Shown here piece after piece: positions 57,430 to 64,000 of a DNA stretch of 64,000 nt. The notes beneath the pieces are model-generated. The model searched no databases. It was not told where the DNA came from and saw only the letters and a list, made by a program, of their open reading frames with translations. The stretch is from Diorhabda sublineata (taxonomy: Eukaryota > Arthropoda > Insecta > Coleoptera > Chrysomelidae), in the NCBI RefSeq assembly GCF_026230105.1, contig NC_079478.1:25931653-25995652 (forward strand), in the 5' to 3' direction. Numbering within the stretch: the first letter of the stretch is position 1; every line of letters begins with the position of its first letter. The translations under genes were made by a program, and so were the position numbers.

Positions 57430-58770
57430 CGTTTACTTGTGTAATAGCTATTTACATACTAGGAGAGACAAATTTTTTGTTTTCTCCCGTGTATAACTTG
57501 ATTTTATTAATGTATTAATATCCTATGAAAAAACCATATTTTTTCTTGAGGTATTTTTATAGATTTTTATACCCTACTAAGAAATTTGCGAAAATTATGC
57601 AGCTGACAATTTGATAATTAAGTAAGTCATATCCAATGATGTCACCTGCAAGTCATTTTGGCATCAAATACCTGGATCTTATGAATTCTGCCAATACATA
57701 AAGAAAAAGCTATGACGTAGCCATTTCAAAATTTGGAACAAAAATATTCAGAAACGAATTTTAGCATAACTGAAGATGACATACTAAAGGATCTGACTGA
57801 ACATACAAAATGTTCTTCTTAGTATTAAAAACGATTAAGAAGTTTTCAAAACATTGTTAAAAATATCCCCCTCATAAAATCAGTTTCTTCCCCAGGAGCC
57901 ATACCGATCAGGAGTAATTTCCAGAACTTCATGAAGCGCTTGCTTGCTCTCATTTCCTGGTATTTTTTGTTGAAGATCAACTTTTCCAAAATATCTGTCG
58001 ATGTAACGTGATACTTACAAAGAACATCTAATTATCGTTGAGTTGATTGAGCGTATGAAGTGATCCTTTTTGAAGTGATTGGCAATTTATTATTATTTTT
58101 TTTTTCACGTTTTAGGAGAAGAAACTCCTTTTACCAGCAATTTATGCCTTCACGATAACTTGTCTTTCTTTTTAATTAATAGTAAACACTCTTTGACGTT
58201 TTTGCTCCAGCCCGAATTTATCTAAAAGAATTAATTGTATGCGAAACAATGCATATAAAACCTCCCATCACTTAAACTGTCTTCCTAATAATATTTTGTG
58301 AGTGTCAAAGACAGCAGTAGCTACAAAAACTGAAAAGAGCAGTTATATTGATAGTTTGAGCTCCTGTGTTGATTTCTAGGAATTTATTGGGGAAAATTAT
58401 AGTTTCATTTTCATAAATCATGCTTTTGAATGTTTGATATATTAATATTTTAATAATTTTTTAAAAAGTGCAGGCGAAAAAAAAGATAAACACAGCCTCA
58501 ACACTTGAAGATATTCTAGAGATAATATCGCGGCAATAAATATGATAGTACTATACAAGCTTTTGGGAAGGATAAAAGAGAAACCACTGCATTAAAGATT
58601 CCTAAGAATATCCTTAGTATAATTACAAGCTGCAAAACGGAAGAAATTACTGATCATGGATTTCTGAACCAAGATCCGGCATAGGAGTAATCTCACAATC
58701 AGACCACAGTGCTTCCTCGGTCGTTATCAAGATCCCTGCAATAGAAATAAGAGAACACTTAAAACAGCTT
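57430..58770. other. Unassigned AT-rich DNA
   Basis: No ORF above 60 codons is listed here and I recognise no element or RNA gene. Confidence 0.4.
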
Positions 58771-58778
58771 ATCATAAT

Positions 58779-59500
58779 TTAGTCTCGAAAATGATGAGGC
58801 TGAATATAAATATTTTGGGACTGAACAAAGTTCGCTGCCCGGGAAATGGAAAATATTCCACTAGAAACAGAATAATGTACTACTCTGGAGCAAATGAAAA
58901 TGATCCTTGCTATTGAAATGGAGTGGCCATTGTAGTTGACAATGAAACAAAAGAAAGTGTTATAGGTTCACACCTCTCTCAAACCGTGTTATGAAGAATA
59001 ACAAGGCACCTGGACCTGATGAGCTAACGGTAGAACTACATAAGCAGTTTGGGAAAGACCAATTACAAATACTGGCAAATATTTTCAATACTATTCGTAA
59101 AACAGGCACTATACCATCAAATTGGCTAACATCAGCGTTCATAACAATCCCCAAGAAAACAAATTCCCGAAAATGCGAAGAATATCGGACTATATCATTA
59201 ATAAGTCATACGCTTAAGACATTCTTGAAAGTAAGAGACAAGAGAATTTATCGAAAACTGGAGGAGGGTATGAGTGACACTAAATTTGGTTTTAGAAGTG
59301 GACTTGGGACTTAGGATGCCCTTTTCCTTGATGTTAACAGAGAAGTTCATACGAGCCCGCAAATTAGAGTACTTCAGTCATGTAATGAGGGGACAACGAT
59401 ACAAATTCCAGAGATTGATTATGCAGGGGAAGATAGAAGGAAAGAGAGGTATAGGACGATGAAGAATATTATGGCTCCGAATCTTAAGAGAGTGATAATA
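58779..59500 (+). pseudogene. LINE remnant with fused endonuclease and RT fragments
   Basis: An endonuclease fragment (LNINILGLNKVRCPGNGKYS, from about 58800, then YYSGAN and NGVAIVVDNETKESVIGS to 58970) is joined directly to an RT finger fragment (APGPDELTVELHKQFG from about 59000, then SAFITIPKKTNSRKCEEYRTISLISH to about 59220 and FGFRSGLGT to 59310). A C-terminal segment follows directly (RARKLEYFSHVMRGQRY, GKRGIGR, 59350-59462). The endonuclease C-terminus and the RT palm with its YADD are deleted. A Trp-to-stop lies in the endonuclease (CY-stop-NGV). It is inactive. Confidence 0.75.
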
Positions 59501-59504
59501 AACT

Positions 59505-60600
59505 AATTGAGCCGGTATAGACATATAATAGAAATGAGCCAAAAATGTATATCCAGAAAAATTAGGGGTATCTAGAATTCTCTATATTTTTCCTTCTTCG
59601 TCATAGTCCAGTTTATACTACAGTTGGTTAATTTTTTAATGATAAACGGAGCATCTTTTTGCCTTGGATGAAAAAAAATTGTTGAACCCATTAAAGATAT
59701 TAATTTCATATCAATTTTTTGAGTTTAAATTGATTTAAAGAAGTAATTAACGCATAATTTCTATCTCTGCTTCATTCTTCCTTCTTCTATTTTTGCCGCC
59801 TGATTCTGTGGGCGATAGTCGAGTCCATTAAAAAATATTGCTGCTGTCAAGACTGCATTTTTCTACATGAGAAATTATAGCGGGGATATGTGGCCATCAC
59901 ATTATTCAATATGCAATTTGAACCGATATTCAGCTTGACACTCAACGTATGACAGACGAACAGGAAATACCCGATGTATAGTGATAATATATTGCAAATA
60001 GCGCAAAACCTCTATGACGATTGGAGGGAAATAGATGACAAAATGAGTTTGAAAATCAATAAAATTGAAATAAAAGTAAATATATTCAAGCATAGATGTA
60101 CATTTTTGATACATTTGAGTCACAACACTATAACGAAATTAACTTCTCTTTTCTAATTCGCAATACTTACAATAAATTGGTTCAAATTTTTTTTAATTTA
60201 GATGAGGTTAATGTCTAGTATAGTGAAGTGTCCGGCAAACAGAAATAGACACGTGTTAAAGTGAGCTCTTAGTAAGGATTGAAAAAGTAATAGAGCAAAA
60301 CAAAAATCTAATACGAATATCAACTTAACATAACAAACATAACTGAAGATAGGAAAATCCGCTGAAAACTCTAAACAACTTTCCAAATAGTGAGTACAAA
60401 CAACATATTTATCATAATTGTACAAAATCAACACGAACAAATAAGTATCACTCAAGTGAGATTTTAAAGATAAAAACCATTAATAGACTCATAAAACATA
60501 TCTACCAAAGATAAGGAGAAGTAAAAGAAGACAAAAATTAGTTTACATTACAGAGACGAACTAACAATATTAAAGAAATACGAAAAATAGAGATTTAACA
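59505..60600. other. Unassigned AT-rich DNA
   Basis: Overlapping antisense ORFs at 59902-60455 carry no recognisable motif. Confidence 0.35.
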
Positions 60601-60604
60601 ATAG

Positions 60605-62245
60605 AAAATAAATTTGAAAAACAGAAAGGACAAAAAAATGGATTCAAATGATGACTATTTAACAGAAGAAAGAAAAAGGAGAGCATTAAAGGAACCAGAA
60701 AAAATATCAACTAAAAAAGGAGTAACATCGCTAACAAAAAGGAAAAAAGAAGATGAAGACAAACTAGACAAAATACTGAACATAATTACTGAGATGAAAT
60801 CAGACCAAAAATCGAAAAAGAGAGACAGAACAGGAAGACATTAAGAAATAACTAAAAAAATTAACAATGTAAAATAAAAAAACTGAAGGAGGAAAATGAG
60901 AACATCAAAGAAGAAAATCGAAAGATCACAGCAGAAATGATAGAAATAAGAAGATCAATTGATCGACTTGAAAAAGAAAAAAAGAGAAGTGATTTGGTGC
61001 TAACTGGAATAAAACTGAATACAGAAGATGGAATGAGTCTGAAAGAAGCAGCTGGAAGAATAATAAAAACGAACCTGAAACTGAATATTCAGGTGAAACA
61101 TGCAATAAAAATTGGAGAGAAAACGTGCTCAATAGAATTAAACACAGAAAAAGAAAAAGACAGTGTTCTCCAGAATAACCACAAATGAAGAGAAATCAGA
61201 ACAGAACAAATATACATTAATGAAGACCTCACACGAGGAGAACTGGAAAAAAGAAAACGTAAAAGTTGATTACAATAAAATAACAGTAGATGAAAAATAA
61301 TGGAAATGGAGCCACGCAGAGAAAAAAATAGTAAAGGCAAACGATTAAAAAAACTAATACAAGAAAATGAGAAAACGGAAGAAACGAAAGGGCAAGAGCA
61401 GGAGAAAAACGACAGTAGTAATAAGTTTAGTGATAAGAACAGTAGCTCTAGTGTTGCAGAAATAAAAAATACATGAAAATAGGAGGAAAACTAGAACAGA
61501 GATGAAACCAACTAGCAAATACAATTTTGAAACAGTATCGACCTTTAACTATCTAGGAATAACCTTGGGACAAACAACCAGAGAGAGGATAAAGGATAGG
61601 ATACAAAAGGGCTATCAAGCCTATGGAAGAAACAAACACCCACTTAAAACAAAAATATAACCAAACAAAACAAAATAAAATGTACAAAACCCTTATAAGA
61701 CCAGTAATCACATATGCAATGGAAACAACAGTAATAAACAAAAAAAAGAAGAAGAACTTGAAAGAACCGAAAGAAAGATAATGAGAACTATAACAGGCCC
61801 AATCATAACACAAGATAGAGAAAGCAGACCAAAGTAAAACGAAGAAATAGAGAGAGAACTGGAGAAGGAGAATAAAGTGTGACACATAAAAGCACAAAGT
61901 TTCAACTGGGCCGGGCACATAATGAGAAGAAAACCAATTGAAATGATGAAAAGAATAACGCAATGGATCCCTTCTGGGGCCAAGGAGAAGGGGAAAGCCG
62001 AATAAAACTTGAAGAAATGAAATAGAGAAAGATATAAGAGCACTCAATATAGAAAACTGGAGAGCAAAATTCCGGAACCGAAAATAATGGAAAATAATAA
62101 GAAAAACAGCCAAAACAAACGGCAAACAGACAAAGAAAATAAAAATTAGAAAACGAGGAGTAATCCACCTCAAAAAAAAGAAGATTTGAAGCCGCAAAAG
62201 CGATAGCCATAATTCATATAGGATTGGAAGGCTTGATGATGATGA
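60605..62245 (+). pseudogene. LINE remnant: coiled-coil ORF1-like part joined to RT C-terminus, (GAT)n tail
   Basis: A Lys/Glu-rich, coiled-coil-like N-terminal part occupies 60614-61188, with LEKEKKRSDLVLTGIKLNTEDG in the second piece, like the ORF1 or N-terminal region of some LINEs. After a gap, the thumb and post-RT region appears: FNYLGITLG (about 61545), RPVITYAMET (about 61700, shifted frame), ELERTERKIMRTITGP (about 61755), FNWAGHIMRRKPIEMMKRI (about 61900) and a basic C-terminus to 62190. It ends in tgatgatgatgatag (about 62232-62245), a microsatellite tail as in RTE-type LINEs. Endonuclease and RT palm are missing and there are many stops. Large minus-strand ORFs (61553-62210) are shadows. 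Confidence 0.65.
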
Positions 62246-62466
62246 TAGTTGAGTGTAGTATATCGATTTTTAGAATTTCATTCCATATAGCTCTATATTT
62301 TTGGTGACCATGAATTGCTTCTCATAGAAGAAATTCTTGACCACTCTACTGAAATGTTGTGGTGTTGAAACTCGAATAATATCCAGCAAGCAGTTTGTTG
62401 TTGCTTTTTCTACCACACTTTATAACTTATTCTGTTAATTGGTCTGTTTAGACGGAATTTACTTTT

Positions 62467-62468
<2 letters not shown>

Positions 62469-62535
<67 letters not shown>

Positions 62536-62540
62536 TATAT
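62469..62540. repeat. (AT)n microsatellite
   Basis: About 63 bp of AT repeats with one break near 62531. The flanking aaggtctaagaaataaga at 62542 recurs at 5872. Confidence 0.95.
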
Positions 62541-62559
62541 AAGGTCTAAGAAATAAGAA

Positions 62560-64000
62560 ATTGAAGAAATAGAAAAGAAATATTTCTATCAACGTCAATT
62601 TGAATATCGAGTTTTGAATTCTATATGTTTGAAAATTTATACAAGCATTAATACTATCAAAAATCACCGAAAACCTTAAATTAAATTATTTCCCAAACGA
62701 TGAATACATAAGTATTCGAAAGCTCGGAAAATATATTAAAGTTAGTCCACCTTGGTGTTTCCTTGGCACGTTCCCAATAAGAAACCACTCATAATATAGC
62801 TGGCAAAGACTTCCTCACAATTCACATTCAAATATTGGATACTGATCAAACAAAGGTTATCATTCAAATGTTTAATTTCATTATAATATGAAATATAAAA
62901 TTTATTATTAAATAACTTGGTCTCAGTAAAAGAACAATAACTTGTTGAAATTGCTTCCCAGTTGAAAAAGTTATTCGTAATATTTTTCAGTACAATGGAA
63001 AAATCAGGTGGTATTAAACTTCAATCAATCTAGTTGAGGAAATAGGTAGTTAATTCCTCGCAAAGAACCGCCAACGATTTAAGCAATTTCCACCTAAAAT
63101 TTTTTAATCAATCAAAAACTATCAATTTCCACCGACGGCACCGACTACATATAAATCTCCAGTATAGTATCGAACTAATGACCGTTTTTCACCCTGTTCT
63201 CCACTCATCATCAGTCGCTTTTCGACCGCAAAATCCTAGAGAAAAATTCTTCAATTTATTTGATAAATTAGGAGAGCTATAATTCGCGATGTGTGAGAGC
63301 AGCAAAACTTTCGAAACATATTTCAGGCGGTATGCTTTCCAAATTATATATAATAAATGGCGTGTATTAAAGGTTTCCGAGATATTTCATCACAGAGACG
63401 CACGTCTCCTGTAACATGAATATTGAAAGTACATCACGAGTACTAACTCCTAATGTAACATAAATGAAACACGTAGAACATTTATCTTGTGATTTTCTAT
63501 ACCTCCATTGTCCAGAAATTGTTTTTTTTTGATTTATTATTATTGTTATATGTATCCATTCCATTGCTCGTCCACGTTTCTCCCTTATACTGTCATCCTC
63601 GTTCGGCTATAACACTTTTGCTGTACTGATTTTATTATTGGGAATTTACTTCTCATTCTTATTTTCTTTGCATCCTTCTTTACATAAAACTTACATTTAT
63701 TTTTATATATAGAAATCTCTAAAAATCGTTTTAAAGGGAGAAATTGAACTGCATCATATTTTCCTTGCTGCCTGAACAGTATCAAGGTCTCTATGTAGTT
63801 ATCATGAGAACCTTCACATTCAAGTCATTCATGATCATGGTCTGCAATGAAATACTCAAAAAAATTTTATCATAAATATAACGATTCCAACGTTCTGAAT
63901 TTAGTCCCATTGACCGATTTTTTCCATCACGTCAAGATTTTTCGATATGACTTTTTTTCAAATTTCAAGAATTTGAATTTTTTTTCAATTTTTTTTGCAT
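62560..64000. other. Unassigned AT-rich DNA to the window end
   Basis: Small minus-strand ORFs (63367-63785) have no recognisable motifs. No RNA gene or element end was recognised. Confidence 0.4.

Noticed and set aside
61553..62210. Three large hydrophobic Phe/Leu-rich minus-strand ORFs that look like membrane proteins
   Set aside because: They are antisense to the purine-rich coding strand of a LINE remnant. The Phe/Leu/Ser richness is the reverse complement of Lys/Glu/Asn codons.

Overview
This window is eukaryotic and almost certainly from an insect. It is AT-rich, has no operons or bacterial ribosome-binding sites, and carries introns with GT/AG borders. Its transposable elements are typical of arthropod genomes: BEL/Pao, RTE-like and other LINEs, Penelope, mariner, Tc1, piggyBac, PIF/Harbinger and hAT. 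The one host gene I can support belongs to the takeout/juvenile-hormone-binding-protein (JHBP) family, which is expanded in insects. I see no CRISPR array, phage, plasmid or defence system.

Layout. 1-6.2 kb: mostly unassigned AT-rich DNA, a Penelope endonuclease remnant (about 4.3-4.6 kb) and a 60-bp-arm inverted repeat (5.69-5.87 kb). 6.2-11.4 kb: a dense transposon cluster made of a piggyBac remnant, a 3'-truncated mariner, a LINE 3' end split by a 376-bp hAT-type MITE with an exact 8-bp target-site duplication, and a second piggyBac remnant on the minus strand. 11.4-15 kb: an unrecognised minus-strand 170-codon ORF. 15.1-17.5 kb: a Penelope RT/GIY-YIG remnant and a LINE remnant. 18.6-19.6 kb: one copy of an unclassified long repeat whose partner lies at 54.57-55.13 kb. 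19.9-22.9 kb: two degenerate minus-strand coding regions. 23.3-25.46 kb: an RTE-like LINE, 5'-truncated but with an uninterrupted 691-codon ORF. 25.6-27.4 kb: two more decayed repeat-family ORFs.

28.3-35.0 kb: the takeout/JHBP-like gene on the minus strand. It has two recognisable coding exons with matching splice phase, separated by a 5.96-kb intron that holds mariner, Tc1 and PIF/Harbinger remnants. The signal-peptide exon was not found. 36.2-42.6 kb: a mariner-like remnant, then a decayed BEL/Pao element whose 3' LTR is nearly all deleted. 44.6-45.7 kb: a DDE transposon remnant with about 85-bp terminal inverted repeats. 47.5-53.8 kb: a structurally complete BEL/Pao element, with 274-bp LTRs that differ at one position, a 5-bp target duplication and a tRNA-Tyr-type primer site, but with its pol frame broken. 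54.5-64 kb: a tRNA-like element, the second long-repeat copy, a nearly full-length mariner, two internally deleted LINEs and long (TA)n tracts.

The host gene appears to be a secreted ligand-binding protein. Everything else is selfish DNA at different stages of decay, often nested. I did not find a clearly new biological system. The best leads are the two-copy unclassified repeat (18.6 and 54.6 kb), the unrecognised coding-like regions at 13.1-13.6 and 19.9-20.7 kb, and the multi-copy ORF families at 21.3-22.8 and 25.6 kb.
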